DNA from: an uncultured Clostridia bacterium
Lineage (GTDB): Bacteria; Bacillota; Clostridia; Oscillospirales; CAG-272
Length of the DNA: 11,502 nucleotides
Assembly (NCBI GenBank): GCA_904501985.1
Contig: CAJGCT010000049.1
Coordinates: 1-11,502, forward strand
Direction: 5' to 3'
The first letter of the stretch is position 1. Each line of letters begins with the position of its first letter. The notes beneath the pieces were generated by a model. It was not told where the DNA came from. It did not search any database and worked only from the letters and a program-made list of their open reading frames with translations. The position numbers and the translations under genes were made by a program. Below are positions 4,771-11,502 of this stretch, piece by piece.

Positions 4771-5490
4771 ATGGAAATAAACCTTGATTTGGACTTTGAA
4801 AAGCTTAAGGACGGCATTGTCAAGGCAAAGGACAGTATGATTAAGGCAAAAGATGAGATAGCAAACGACATAAGGGTTATCCGTGAGCGTGACCCTGCGG
4901 CGACAAGCAATATAGAGGTGGCTCTGCTTTACTCCGGCTTCCACGCGGTGCTTGCATACCGACTTTCCCACAAGCTTTACAAGCACAATAAGCATTTCGC
5001 CGCAAGAATGGTGAGCCAGGGGGCAAGATTCTTAACAGGAATCGAGATACACCCCGGTGCGACTATAGGTAAGGGTCTGTTTATCGACCACGGAAGTGCC
5101 GTTGTTATCGGAGAGACCGCGGAGATAGGCGATAACTGCACCATATATCAGGGCGTAACCCTTGGCGGTACGGGAAAGCACGTTGGAAAACGCCATCCTA
5201 CCCTCGGCAATAACGTCATGGTAGGCTCAGGCGCAAAGGTGCTGGGACCGTTCAAGGTGGGGGATAACTCCAAAATCGCCGCAAATGCAGTGGTGCTGGA
5301 GGAAATTCCCGAAAACTGCACCGCGGTTGGTATTCCTGCGCGTGTGGTTAAGCGCGGCAACGCAAAGGTCAGTGCTTGCGACCTTGACCAGGTGCACATC
5401 CCCGACCCTGTGGCACAGGAGCTGTGCAGACTTAACATCCGCATAGAACAGCTTGAGAAGAAACTTGCCGAAAAGGAGACAGAAAAATAA
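4771..5490 (+). CDS. cysE: Serine O-acetyltransferase
   Basis: CysE transfers an acetyl group from acetyl-CoA to serine, giving O-acetylserine, the substrate of cysteine synthase. The 239-residue protein has a helical N-terminal part (1-85) and a left-handed beta-helix of hexapeptide repeats at about 90-195 (IEIHPGATIGKGLFIDHGSA, then VVIGETAEIGDNCTIYQGVT). D106-H107 and H142 (GKRHPTLG) match the catalytic Asp/His positions of the family. The C-terminus is a charged helix (LNIRIEQLEKKLAEKETEK). I chose the ATG at 4771 because GGAG lies 6 nt upstream (4761-4764). The longer frame from 4678 starts inside the palindromic element and its first 31 residues are not family-like. Expression is governed by the Cys T-box. 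The stop overlaps the cysS start as TAATG, so translation of the two is probably coupled. Confidence 0.95.
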   Translation: MEINLDLDFEKLKDGIVKAKDSMIKAKDEIANDIRVIRERDPAATSNIEVALLYSGFHAVLAYRLSHKLYKHNKHFAARMVSQGARFLTGIEIHPGATIGKGLFIDHGSAVVIGETAEIGDNCTIYQGVTLGGTGKHVGKRHPTLGNNVMVGSGAKVLGPFKVGDNSKIAANAVVLEEIPENCTAVGIPARVVKRGNAKVSACDLDQVHIPDPVAQELCRLNIRIEQLEKKLAEKETEK

Positions 5491-6941
5491 TGATAAAGCT
5501 GTATAACACCGCAACGCGCACAAGAGAGGACTTTGTGCCGAATGACCCGGACCTTGTAAAAATGTATACCTGCGGACCTACCGTGTACCATTTTGCCCAC
5601 ATCGGCAATCTTCGCTCCTATATAATGGAGGATATACTTGAAAAATCCTTGCGCTATCACGGTTACAACGTAAAGCGCGTTATGAATATCACCGACGTGG
5701 GACATCTTGCATCCGATGCGGACACAGGCGAGGATAAAATGCTTAAGGGTGCAAAGCGCGAGAACAAATCCGTAATGGAAATAGCGAAATTCTACACCGA
5801 TGCATTTTTTGAGGACTGCCGCAAGCTTAATATCAAGCGTCCCGACGTGGTTGAGCCTGCAACAAGCTGTATTGACGATTATATTCACATAATCGAGACC
5901 CTCATTGAAAAGGGATACGCGTATGCGGCAGGCGGAAATATATATTTTGACGTATCGAAGCTGAAGCAGTATTATATCTTCAACGATTTCTCCGAGGATG
6001 ACCTTGAAGTGGGCGTGAGAGAGGGCGTTGAGGAGGACAGCAACAAGAAAAACAAGAACGATTTCGTTCTGTGGTTCACAAAATCCAAATTTGAGGATCA
6101 GGCACTGAAATGGGACTCTCCTTGGGGCGTGGGATATCCCGGATGGCATATTGAGTGCTCCGGTAGATCAATGAAGCATCTCGGCGAGGACCTTGACATC
6201 CACTGCGGCGGTATCGACAATGCGTTCCCCCATCACACAAACGAAATAGCACAGTCCGAGGCATATCTCGGTCACAAGTGGTGCAATTATTGGATGCACG
6301 TTCATCACCTTAACACAAATTCCGGCAAGATGTCAAAGTCAAAAGGCGAGTTTTTGACGGTATCGCTCCTTGAAGAAAAGGGATACGATCCCCTTGTTTA
6401 CCGCATGTTCTGCCTGCAGTCCCACTACAGAAAGAATCTTGTATTCTCGTGGGAAAACCTTGACAATGCCGTTGTGACCTACAATAAGCTTATAGGCAAG
6501 ATAGCGGCACTTAAGCCTGAGGGAGAAACGGACAAGGCTGTATTCGATGAGCAGAAAGCGAAATTCCTTGAGGCTCTCGGAAACGATCTTAACACCGCAC
6601 AGGCTATGACTGCGGTTTACGATGTGCTTAAGGCAAAGACAAACGACGCCACAAAGCTTGCGCTTCTTGCGGACTTCGACTACGTTTTGGGTCTTGATCT
6701 TATAAAGAAAGCCGATGCAAAGCGTGCAAAGGACGCGGCGGCTCCAAAGGCAGGCGAATTTGCGGTAATCTGCGAGGAGGGAACTCCCGATCCCGATATT
6801 GAAGCCAAGATAAAAGCGCGTCAGGATGCCAAGAAGGCAAAGAATTTCGCCGAGGCTGACCGTATCCGCGACGAGCTCAAAGCCATGGGCGTTGAGCTTA
6901 CCGATATCGCAGGCGGTGCGAAATATAAGATAAACAGGTAA
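5490..6941 (+). CDS. cysS: Cysteinyl-tRNA synthetase
   Basis: CysRS is a class I enzyme that charges tRNA-Cys. The 483-residue protein is close to the usual length. TCGPTVY at 27-33 supplies the first zinc-binding cysteine (C28), and FAHIGNLRSY at 35-44 is the HIGH-type ATP motif. The remaining zinc ligands are C223 (HIECS), H248 (FPHHTNEIAQSE) and E252. KMSKS lies at 280-284, followed by the helical DALR-type domain and a tRNA-binding C-terminus. The ATG at 5490 shares its A with the cysE stop, and GGAG at 5475-5478 lies 11 nt upstream. Being under the same cysteine T-box as cysE couples cysteine supply with its charging, an arrangement known from Bacillus and other Firmicutes. No defect is seen. 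No strong terminator follows; a weak CATC/GATG hairpin at about 6949-6960 precedes a T-rich stretch. Confidence 0.97.
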   Translation: MIKLYNTATRTREDFVPNDPDLVKMYTCGPTVYHFAHIGNLRSYIMEDILEKSLRYHGYNVKRVMNITDVGHLASDADTGEDKMLKGAKRENKSVMEIAKFYTDAFFEDCRKLNIKRPDVVEPATSCIDDYIHIIETLIEKGYAYAAGGNIYFDVSKLKQYYIFNDFSEDDLEVGVREGVEEDSNKKNKNDFVLWFTKSKFEDQALKWDSPWGVGYPGWHIECSGRSMKHLGEDLDIHCGGIDNAFPHHTNEIAQSEAYLGHKWCNYWMHVHHLNTNSGKMSKSKGEFLTVSLLEEKGYDPLVYRMFCLQSHYRKNLVFSWENLDNAVVTYNKLIGKIAALKPEGETDKAVFDEQKAKFLEALGNDLNTAQAMTAVYDVLKAKTNDATKLALLADFDYVLGLDLIKKADAKRAKDAAAPKAGEFAVICEEGTPDPDIEAKIKARQDAKKAKNFAEADRIRDELKAMGVELTDIAGGAKYKINR

Positions 6942-6981
6942 TATTGTCATCGGTATGATGTAACTTTGTTTCTTTTTGCTA

Positions 6982-7010
6982 TTGACTTTTCCCGATATTT
7001 GGTGTAATAT
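6982..7010 (+). promoter_or_regulatory. Sigma-A promoter of the amino-acid ABC transporter operon
   Basis: TTGACT (6982-6987) and TAATAT (7005-7010) are separated by 17 nt. The predicted start near 7017 gives a leader of about 45 nt before the binding-protein gene, with a Shine-Dalgarno AAGGAG just before the ATG. Confidence 0.8.
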
Positions 7011-7061
7011 ATATACAGCAATGAAAATCTATTAAATTTTATATCATAAGGAGTATTTATC

Positions 7062-7898
7062 ATGAAAAAAATTCTTGCACTTGTGCTCGCAGCTCTTATG
7101 GCTGTGCTCACACTTGCCGCTTGCGGCACAGACGCAGATGTTGTTAAGGTTATCGACATCGACCTTACCGAGGAAGAGTATGCTTTCGGCGTTGACAAGA
7201 CTCAGCCCGAGCTTCTCACCAAGGTAAACGAAATCATCGCTGAGATCAAGGCAAACGGCAAGTTTGACGAGATCTGCAACAAGTATTTCGGCGACGGCAC
7301 TCCCACTCCCGTAGTTTCCGCAGCTCTTGACAATTCCAAGGATCAGTTCGTTGTAGCTACAAACGCTGCTTTCGAGCCCTTCGAATACATGGATGGCGAG
7401 AACTACCTCGGTATCGACATGGAGATCGCGGCTCTCATCGCTGAGACCCTCGGTCAGGAGCTGGTTATCATGAACATGGACTTCGAGTCCGTATGCCTCT
7501 CCGTTGGTCAGCAGAAGTGCGATATCGCAATGGCTGGTCTTACCATTAAGCCTGAGCGCGAGGAGTATGTAACCTTCTCCGATTCTTACTACAGCGCATC
7601 CCAGAAGATCATCGTTAAGGCTGATGACACTACCTTCGACGCTTGCACCGACGTTGCTTCCGTTGAAGCTATCCTTAACGGTCTTACCGAAGACACCAAG
7701 ATCGGTGTTCAGAACGGCACTACCGGTCTCTTCTATGTTGAGGGCGATGCTGATTGGGGCTTTACCGGATATGCGGCTGAGTGCGTAGGCTATGCAAACG
7801 GCTCTCTTGCAGTTCAGGACCTTGTAAACGGCAACATCAACATGGTTATCATCGACTCCGCTCCCGCAGCAGCAATCAGTGCTGCGTTCAACGACTAA
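7062..7898 (+). CDS. Amino-acid ABC transporter substrate-binding lipoprotein with permuted domain order
   Basis: This is a 278-residue member of family 3 extracellular solute-binding proteins, anchored at the outer membrane face by a lipid on C21 (signal peptide 1-20, lipobox LAAC). From residue 95 the family pattern is ordinary: QFVVATNAAFEPFEY, GIDMEIAALIAE, CDIAMAGLTIKPEREEYVTF with ligand-type R166, GVQNGTTG at 215-222, and SLAVQDLVNGNINMVIID ending at D265. It stops at 278, where normal members continue with a last strand and two helices. That block is found instead at residues 27-77, directly after the lipobox (VVKVIDIDLTEEEYAFGVDK, then helices ending DEICNKYFG). A linker (78-94) joins it to the usual N-terminus. 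The protein therefore reads as a circular permutant. Substrate is unknown, probably a polar amino acid. Codon use (GCT, CTT, CTC, TTC) suggests high expression. Confidence 0.93.
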   Translation: MKKILALVLAALMAVLTLAACGTDADVVKVIDIDLTEEEYAFGVDKTQPELLTKVNEIIAEIKANGKFDEICNKYFGDGTPTPVVSAALDNSKDQFVVATNAAFEPFEYMDGENYLGIDMEIAALIAETLGQELVIMNMDFESVCLSVGQQKCDIAMAGLTIKPEREEYVTFSDSYYSASQKIIVKADDTTFDACTDVASVEAILNGLTEDTKIGVQNGTTGLFYVEGDADWGFTGYAAECVGYANGSLAVQDLVNGNINMVIIDSAPAAAISAAFND

Positions 7899-7987
7899 TC
7901 CTAACGGATGAGTCGACGACTAATCTTTCAGATGAGTCAACGACTAATCCGAACGGATGAGTCAATGACTAATCCTTCGGATGAGTC
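7893..7987 (+). repeat. Four tandem stem-loop repeats overlapping the binding-protein stop codon
   Basis: Units lie at 7893-7914, 7918-7938, 7942-7963 and 7967-7987, separated by 3-nt gaps. Each has the form GACTAATC(C), a 3-5-nt loop, then (G)GATGAGTC, and folds as a hairpin with one A/G mismatch. Loops differ (TAAC, TTTCA, GAAC, TTC) while stems are kept. The first unit includes the last codon and stop of the binding-protein gene (GAC TAA). Confidence 0.9.
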
Positions 7988-7989
7988 AG

Positions 7990-8013
7990 CAACTCCGGCG
8001 TAAGCCGTAGTTG
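7990..8013 (+). repeat. Fifth, diverged stem-loop after the tandem array
   Basis: CAACT (7990-7994) pairs with AGTTG (8009-8013), and GGC with GCC around a GTAA loop. It follows the array directly and may be an unrelated hairpin or a degenerate unit. Confidence 0.5.
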
Positions 8014-8030
8014 TAAAAGCGTATAACATC

Positions 8031-8062
8031 ACCGCTCTTTCGCGTATCGGCGGAAGAGCGGT
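8031..8062 (+). terminator. Hairpin before the permease gene, possible attenuator or RNA processing site
   Basis: ACCGCTCTT (8031-8039) and AAGAGCGGT (8054-8062) form a perfect 9-bp stem. The following ATTCTTAAC has only a weak U-run, so it would be an inefficient terminator at best. Placed between the binding-protein and permease genes, it could partly end transcripts or protect the upstream message and so favour the binding protein over the membrane parts. Confidence 0.45.
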
Positions 8063-8086
8063 ATTCTTAACAAGGGAGATAAAAGC

Positions 8087-8836
8087 GTGACAAGTATCAT
8101 ACCTGTGCTTTTGTCGAAAATCGTGTTCAACACTCCGATAAAAGCAGTAAACAAATTCCTTGACACCCTTATAAACGCCAAGGGTTATGTCAAGGTGCTG
8201 GAGGGACTTCAGAACACCATCGTTATATCGGTGATCGGTCTTGTTATCGGTATTCTTATCGGTACGCTCATCGCTACGGTGCGTGTAGTCCCCAAGTATA
8301 AGGTCCTGCCGAGAGTCCTTAACGGTATCTGCTCGGTATATGTGGGATTCTTCCGCGGAACGCCTATGGCGGTACAGCTTCTTCTTTTCTACTATGTAAT
8401 GCTGCCACTTTTTGGCATACCCATGTCGGGACTTGATGTATCTATTCTGGTATTCGGTCTTAATTCCGGTGCTTACATATCAGAGCTTATGCGTGCAGGC
8501 ATACAGTCTGTCGATCCCGGTCAGATGGAAGCAGGCAGAGCTGTGGGACTTTCGTTCCCCGTTACCATGATAAAGATCGTTATTCCCCAGGCGGTAAAGA
8601 ATATCCTTCCCACCCTCGGAAACGAGTTTATCGCGCTTATCAAGGAAACATCTGTGGTATCCTTCGTCGGTGCGGCAAACCTTTATACCGCCTTCAACAT
8701 GATCGGCTCCAACTCCTATGAGTTTATGGTACCATTCCTTGTAATGGCACTTATCTATATAGTTGTCATCATGCTTATAACGCTTGGCATAAAGATAATG
8801 GAAAGGAGGCTGCAGAAGAGTGATAGACGTAATTGA
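8087..8836 (+). CDS. Amino-acid ABC transporter permease
   Basis: This 249-residue inner-membrane subunit is of the His/Glu/Gln (HEQ) family. Hydrophobic segments are visible at about 43-65, 75-107 (ICSVYVGFFRGTPMAVQLLL, then FYYVMLPLFG), 118-136, 186-203 and 213-236. The EAA loop that contacts the ATPase is at 148-170 (EAGRAVGLSFPVTMIKIVIP), and FRGTPMAVQ is the typical motif of this family. Translation starts at a GTG (8087), supported by GGGAG at 8074-8078. It is separated from the binding-protein gene by 188 bp of hairpins, while its 3' end overlaps the ATPase gene by 17 bp, indicating coupled translation. A single permease gene implies a homodimeric channel. Confidence 0.94.
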   Translation: MTSIIPVLLSKIVFNTPIKAVNKFLDTLINAKGYVKVLEGLQNTIVISVIGLVIGILIGTLIATVRVVPKYKVLPRVLNGICSVYVGFFRGTPMAVQLLLFYYVMLPLFGIPMSGLDVSILVFGLNSGAYISELMRAGIQSVDPGQMEAGRAVGLSFPVTMIKIVIPQAVKNILPTLGNEFIALIKETSVVSFVGAANLYTAFNMIGSNSYEFMVPFLVMALIYIVVIMLITLGIKIMERRLQKSDRRN

Positions 8837-9644
8837 TCTTAAGAAAAGCTTTGGCAAGCTTGACGTGCTTAAAGGCGTAAATGTTACCATAGCTAAGGGC
8901 GATATCGTCTGTGTTATCGGTCCTTCGGGAAGCGGTAAGAGCACGTTTCTGCGCTGCCTCAACTGTATGGAAGACCCCACCGGCGGCAAAATCATCTTCC
9001 ACGGCGTAAACATTGCCGATATGAAGGTTGATATAAACATCCACCGCCGCAAAATGGGAATGGTGTTCCAGCAGTTCAACCTGTTTGCAAACAAGACCGT
9101 TATCGAAAACATTATGTTAGCCCCCGTTCATGTGGGACTCCAGGATCTTCGTCATGCCAAAACGGCGAATTTCTTCCTGCCCCTAACCAATCTTTTCAGA
9201 AAGAATAAGAGGGCGAAGGCAGAGATTGCCGCCGGCAAAGCTCAGATAAAAGCCGAGGCGCGTGCAAACGCAGAACGCCTGCTTCAGCGTATCGGACTTG
9301 CGGACAAGGCGAATGTTTACCCGTCCACTCTGTCCGGCGGACAGAAACAGCGTGTGGCTATAGCACGTGCACTTGCAATGAATCCCGACGTTATTCTGTT
9401 TGACGAGCCGACGTCAGCTCTTGACCCCGAAATGGTAGGTGAGGTTCTGGACCTTATGAAGGAGCTTGCGGCGGACGGCATGACCATGGTAGTGGTAACA
9501 CACGAGATGGGATTTGCCAAAGAGGTTGCGTCAAGGATTCTGTTTATGGATGAGGGACGTATTCTTGAGGAGAACAGTCCTGCGGAGTTTTTTGCAAATC
9601 CCAAGCAGCCCCGAACAAGAGAATTTTTGTCCAAGGTTTTATAA
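8820..9644 (+). CDS. Amino-acid ABC transporter ATP-binding protein with an extra helical segment
   Basis: This 274-residue cytoplasmic ATPase powers the transporter. Walker A GPSGSGKS is at 34-41, the Q-loop MVFQQFNLF at 81-89, signature LSGGQKQRVAIARALA at 171-186, Walker B VILFDEP at 191-197, the D-loop SALD at 199-202 and the switch histidine H228 (VVTHEMGFA). Relatives are mostly 240-245 residues. The difference is an additional basic, alanine-rich segment at about 108-145 (LRHAKTANFFLPLTNLFRKN and the following KRAKAEIAAGKAQIKAEARA) in the helical subdomain, between Q-loop and signature. The start is a GTG at 8820 inside the permease gene, with AAGGAGG at 8803-8809. A hairpin terminator follows. 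Confidence 0.95.
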   Translation: MIDVIDLKKSFGKLDVLKGVNVTIAKGDIVCVIGPSGSGKSTFLRCLNCMEDPTGGKIIFHGVNIADMKVDINIHRRKMGMVFQQFNLFANKTVIENIMLAPVHVGLQDLRHAKTANFFLPLTNLFRKNKRAKAEIAAGKAQIKAEARANAERLLQRIGLADKANVYPSTLSGGQKQRVAIARALAMNPDVILFDEPTSALDPEMVGEVLDLMKELAADGMTMVVVTHEMGFAKEVASRILFMDEGRILEENSPAEFFANPKQPRTREFLSKVL

Positions 9645-9649
9645 CATAG

Positions 9650-9680
9650 ATCCGCGTGCCGTTGGTGCGCGGATTTTACT
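9650..9680 (+). terminator. Intrinsic terminator of the ABC operon
   Basis: ATCCGCG (9650-9656) pairs with CGCGGAT (9668-9674). TGCC/GGTG extends the stem through two GU pairs to a GTT loop. A short T-run with interruptions follows (TTTTACTGTTT). It lies six bases after the ATPase stop codon. A second hairpin, TCGCC/GGGCGA, is at 9701-9718. Confidence 0.75.
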
Positions 9681-9751
9681 GTTTACAGATTGGAAATAAA
9701 TCGCCTGCGAGCGGGCGAATTGTAAAATAATTTTGACGCCCCTGCTACCCG

Positions 9752-9780
9752 TTGACAAGCGTTTTTTTATATGATAAAAT
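9752..9780 (+). promoter_or_regulatory. Sigma-A promoter for the SLH-transglutaminase gene
   Basis: TTGACA (9752-9757) and TAAAAT (9775-9780) are separated by 17 nt. The start near 9787 gives a leader of about 90 AT-rich nucleotides in which I see no convincing structure. Confidence 0.82.
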
Positions 9781-9876
9781 ATTTTATACATACTTCAAAA
9801 ATGTCAATGTTTGTCGCTATTTTTGCGAAAAGGGCATATTTTGAATACGCATATCAAAACACATCGGAGAATATAA

Positions 9877-11322
9877 ATGAACCACAAGATACCCCTGCGA
9901 TTTATTACTTCTGCAGCCGCCGGCGTTCTGCTGTCGGTTATATCCCTGTCTGCCGTGTCTCCATGGGCAAATAGTGGGATTTCTGCGGCCACACCCCAGT
10001 CTGATGCCGCAAGTGGGATATCTGTGCGCACCGAATTTCCCGATGTGACTTCCGATAAATGGTTTTATGACGATGTGACGGCACTTGCCAAGAGAGGGAT
10101 CATTTCCGGCTATCCGGACGGGTATTTCTATCCTGAGCGTGAGGTGTCAAATTCAGATTTTGTCAAGATCCTGATAAGTTCTGTAGGCTATGACATTGAT
10201 ACGCCTGTAGGCGAGGAGATATTCCCCGACAATCGGGCGTCTGAATATCTGAGTCTTGCGTATGCGCTTGGCTTTATTACCGATGAGGCGCTTGAAGCAG
10301 GCTTTTCCCCCGAAGCACCTATCACCCGTGCCGACATGACAAGAATGACGGTAATGGCTCTCGGTATTGATCCGGCTCCGGTTGACGATCCGTTTTCCGA
10401 CACGTCGGACGATTATGCCAAAGCGGCGTTTGGAGAATATATTCTTCGCGGTGTTCCCGACAAAAAAGGCGGTCGGCTGTATAACGGTACGGGCAGTGCT
10501 ACACGCAGTGAAGCCGCCGCAATTGCAATGCGCATCATCGGCTACATGAACGACCCTTACGGCTATTTTAAAGAGCAGGTGCTCTATAATGCGGCACACA
10601 ACTATCTTGAAACCGAAGCAGAGTTTATGGATCTGTTTTATGTGCTTAACCGTGAGCTTATAGAGGAGTTTACCTTTAAAACATCTCTTCCCATGGATGT
10701 ATGGACGCGGTATTACAACACGTCGTATATTATAAATCTCGAATATTTCTATTTCTCGGAGCTTCTTTGCTCCTATGTGCCGGGAAACAACACCTATAAG
10801 CTTATACTTAAGTATGAAAATGACCCGGATACGCTGAAAAAGTTCCACACCGAGGCGTCTGAGTCGGCTGACGAGGTGATTTCAAGGATACTTGATGAGA
10901 ATATGACAGCCGATGAGCGTATTAAAGCCATACATGACTATCTTGTTCTTTACTGCGAGTACGATTATGTAAATTATACGGACGGAAAAATTCCCGTTGA
11001 ATCGCTGGTTGCATACGGTCCGCTTAATGCGCATATAGCGGTATGCCAGGGGTACGCCGCGGCGTTTAATATGCTGTGTGAGCGTGCTGGCATACGTGCG
11101 GCGGCAGTAAACGGAACATCTCCCGCAAGTCCGGATGCGCACGTATGGAATATGGTATTACTTGACGGTGAAATCCTTTATGTGGATGTGACTCGTGATG
11201 ACCCTGTCCCCGACAAAAAGGGGCAGATATCCTATAAATACTACCTGCTCACCGAGGATGAAATGACGATGCTCGGCTATCTTTGGGATAAAAGCACAAC
11301 CAAGCTTAAATATTTGTATTAA
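9877..11322 (+). CDS. Secreted S-layer-homology protein with a transglutaminase-like domain
   Basis: This 481-residue exported protein has a signal peptide at about 1-38 (positive MNHKIPLR, a hydrophobic core, then SISAA-like small residues). Three SLH repeats follow. The first, at 54-100, is FPDVTSDKWFYDDVTALAKR with GIISGYPDGYFYPE. The second, at about 116-160, is FPDNRASEYLSLAYALGFIT. The third, at 173-220, is FSDTSDDYAKAAFGEYILRG. SLH domains dock proteins to pyruvylated secondary cell-wall polymers. A helical linker (225-345) leads to a transglutaminase-like papain-fold domain with C390 (AVCQGYAAAFNMLCERAGI), H422 (AHVWNMV) and D437 (YVDVTRDDP) in the expected Cys-His-Asp order. It may act as a cell-surface peptidase or crosslinker; substrate is unknown. 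GGAG at 9866-9869 supports the ATG. The gene stands alone with its own promoter and terminator. Confidence 0.93.
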   Translation: MNHKIPLRFITSAAAGVLLSVISLSAVSPWANSGISAATPQSDAASGISVRTEFPDVTSDKWFYDDVTALAKRGIISGYPDGYFYPEREVSNSDFVKILISSVGYDIDTPVGEEIFPDNRASEYLSLAYALGFITDEALEAGFSPEAPITRADMTRMTVMALGIDPAPVDDPFSDTSDDYAKAAFGEYILRGVPDKKGGRLYNGTGSATRSEAAAIAMRIIGYMNDPYGYFKEQVLYNAAHNYLETEAEFMDLFYVLNRELIEEFTFKTSLPMDVWTRYYNTSYIINLEYFYFSELLCSYVPGNNTYKLILKYENDPDTLKKFHTEASESADEVISRILDENMTADERIKAIHDYLVLYCEYDYVNYTDGKIPVESLVAYGPLNAHIAVCQGYAAAFNMLCERAGIRAAAVNGTSPASPDAHVWNMVLLDGEILYVDVTRDDPVPDKKGQISYKYYLLTEDEMTMLGYLWDKSTTKLKYLY

Positions 11323-11352
11323 GTAAGCCGAAGAAAAATATAAACAGATTTA

Positions 11353-11384
11353 GCCTTCTCCACAAGGGAAGGCATTTGTTTTTT
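11353..11384 (+). terminator. Intrinsic terminator after the SLH-transglutaminase gene
   Basis: GCCTTC plus CC (11353-11361, one bulged T) pairs with GG-GAAGGC (11366-11373) around an ACAA loop, followed by ATTTGTTTTTT. It lies 30 nt after the stop codon. Confidence 0.85.
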
Positions 11385-11439
11385 GAATAAGCTATAAAAG
11401 GACAGCCATGCATTCTGTCAACTATTTTGCACCTATGTA

Positions 11440-11468
11440 TTGAAATGCAGAGAAAAATATGGTATAAT
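11440..11468 (+). promoter_or_regulatory. Sigma-A promoter for a gene beyond the right edge
   Basis: TTGAAA (11440-11445) and TATAAT (11463-11468) are separated by 17 nt, with TGG just before the -10 box as an extended -10. The start would be near 11475. The first transcribed bases can fold (CCTGT/ACAGG at 11482-11494, and CGCA/TGCG outside it), suggesting a structured leader whose remainder is not in the window. Confidence 0.8.
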
Positions 11469-11502
11469 ATACGCAGGAAATCCTGTTTCACAGGCTTTTG
11501 CG

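Noticed and set aside
5148..6149. 333-residue open frame on the minus strand
   Set aside because: It is a shadow of cysE and cysS, both of which carry intact catalytic motifs on the plus strand.
7893..7987. CRISPR array
   Set aside because: Repeats are separated by only 3 nt, so there are no spacers, and no cas genes are present.
7893..7987. Hammerhead-type ribozymes, suggested by GATGAGTC
   Set aside because: The second conserved core strand (GAAA-type) and the three-stem layout are absent; each unit is a plain hairpin.

Overview
The window looks like chromosomal DNA from an anaerobic, low-to-mid GC Gram-positive bacterium of the class Clostridia, probably a gut Oscillospiraceae/Ruminococcaceae-type organism. 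The evidence is a pyruvate:ferredoxin oxidoreductase gene, a cysteine T-box leader, strong Shine-Dalgarno sites, consensus sigma-A promoters with 17-nt spacers, a lipoprotein amino-acid-binding protein and an S-layer-homology surface protein. The taxonomic call is an inference from gene content and style; no rRNA or other marker gene is present.

Layout. (1) 1-1340: on the minus strand, the 5' part of a pyruvate:ferredoxin oxidoreductase gene (cut by the window edge) with a clear promoter and a structured leader. Next is a small ribbon-helix-helix protein, also on the minus strand. It is followed by a ~0.39-kb MITE-like element with 39-nt terminal inverted repeats and a hairpin-rich interior. 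(2) 1413-3260: a comM/yifB-type AAA+ gene with its own promoter, followed by ~200 bp full of DnaA-box-like words arranged as inverted repeats. (3) 3260-4259: a divergent pair, an XRE-type repressor on minus and a SLOG-family (DUF1273/YpsA-like) protein on plus. They share a 150-bp control region with a perfect consensus promoter and repeated TTGTAYA operator-like words. (4) 4278-6941: a cysteine-specific T-box riboswitch, a cloverleaf-shaped palindromic element, then cysE and cysS overlapping by one base. (5) 6982-9677: a polar amino-acid ABC transporter operon (binding protein, permease, ATPase). (6) 9752-11384: a monocistronic secreted protein with three SLH repeats and a transglutaminase-like domain. 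(7) 11440-11502: a promoter and the start of a leader for a gene beyond the window.

How the genes work together. The T-box senses uncharged tRNA-Cys and raises both cysteine synthesis (CysE makes O-acetylserine) and cysteine charging (CysS). The ABC operon probably imports an amino acid; its specificity is not readable from sequence alone. The XRE/SLOG pair looks like a self-contained regulated module, possibly accessory DNA.

Most interesting points: the amino-acid-binding protein appears to be a natural circular permutant, with the block that normally ends the family placed directly after the lipobox. Its stop codon sits inside the first of four tandem 21-22-nt hairpins that separate it from the permease. 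The partner ATPase carries an extra segment in its helical subdomain. Other structures not explained by ordinary genes are the MITE-like element, the cloverleaf element in the cysE leader, and the DnaA-box-like cluster downstream of comM.
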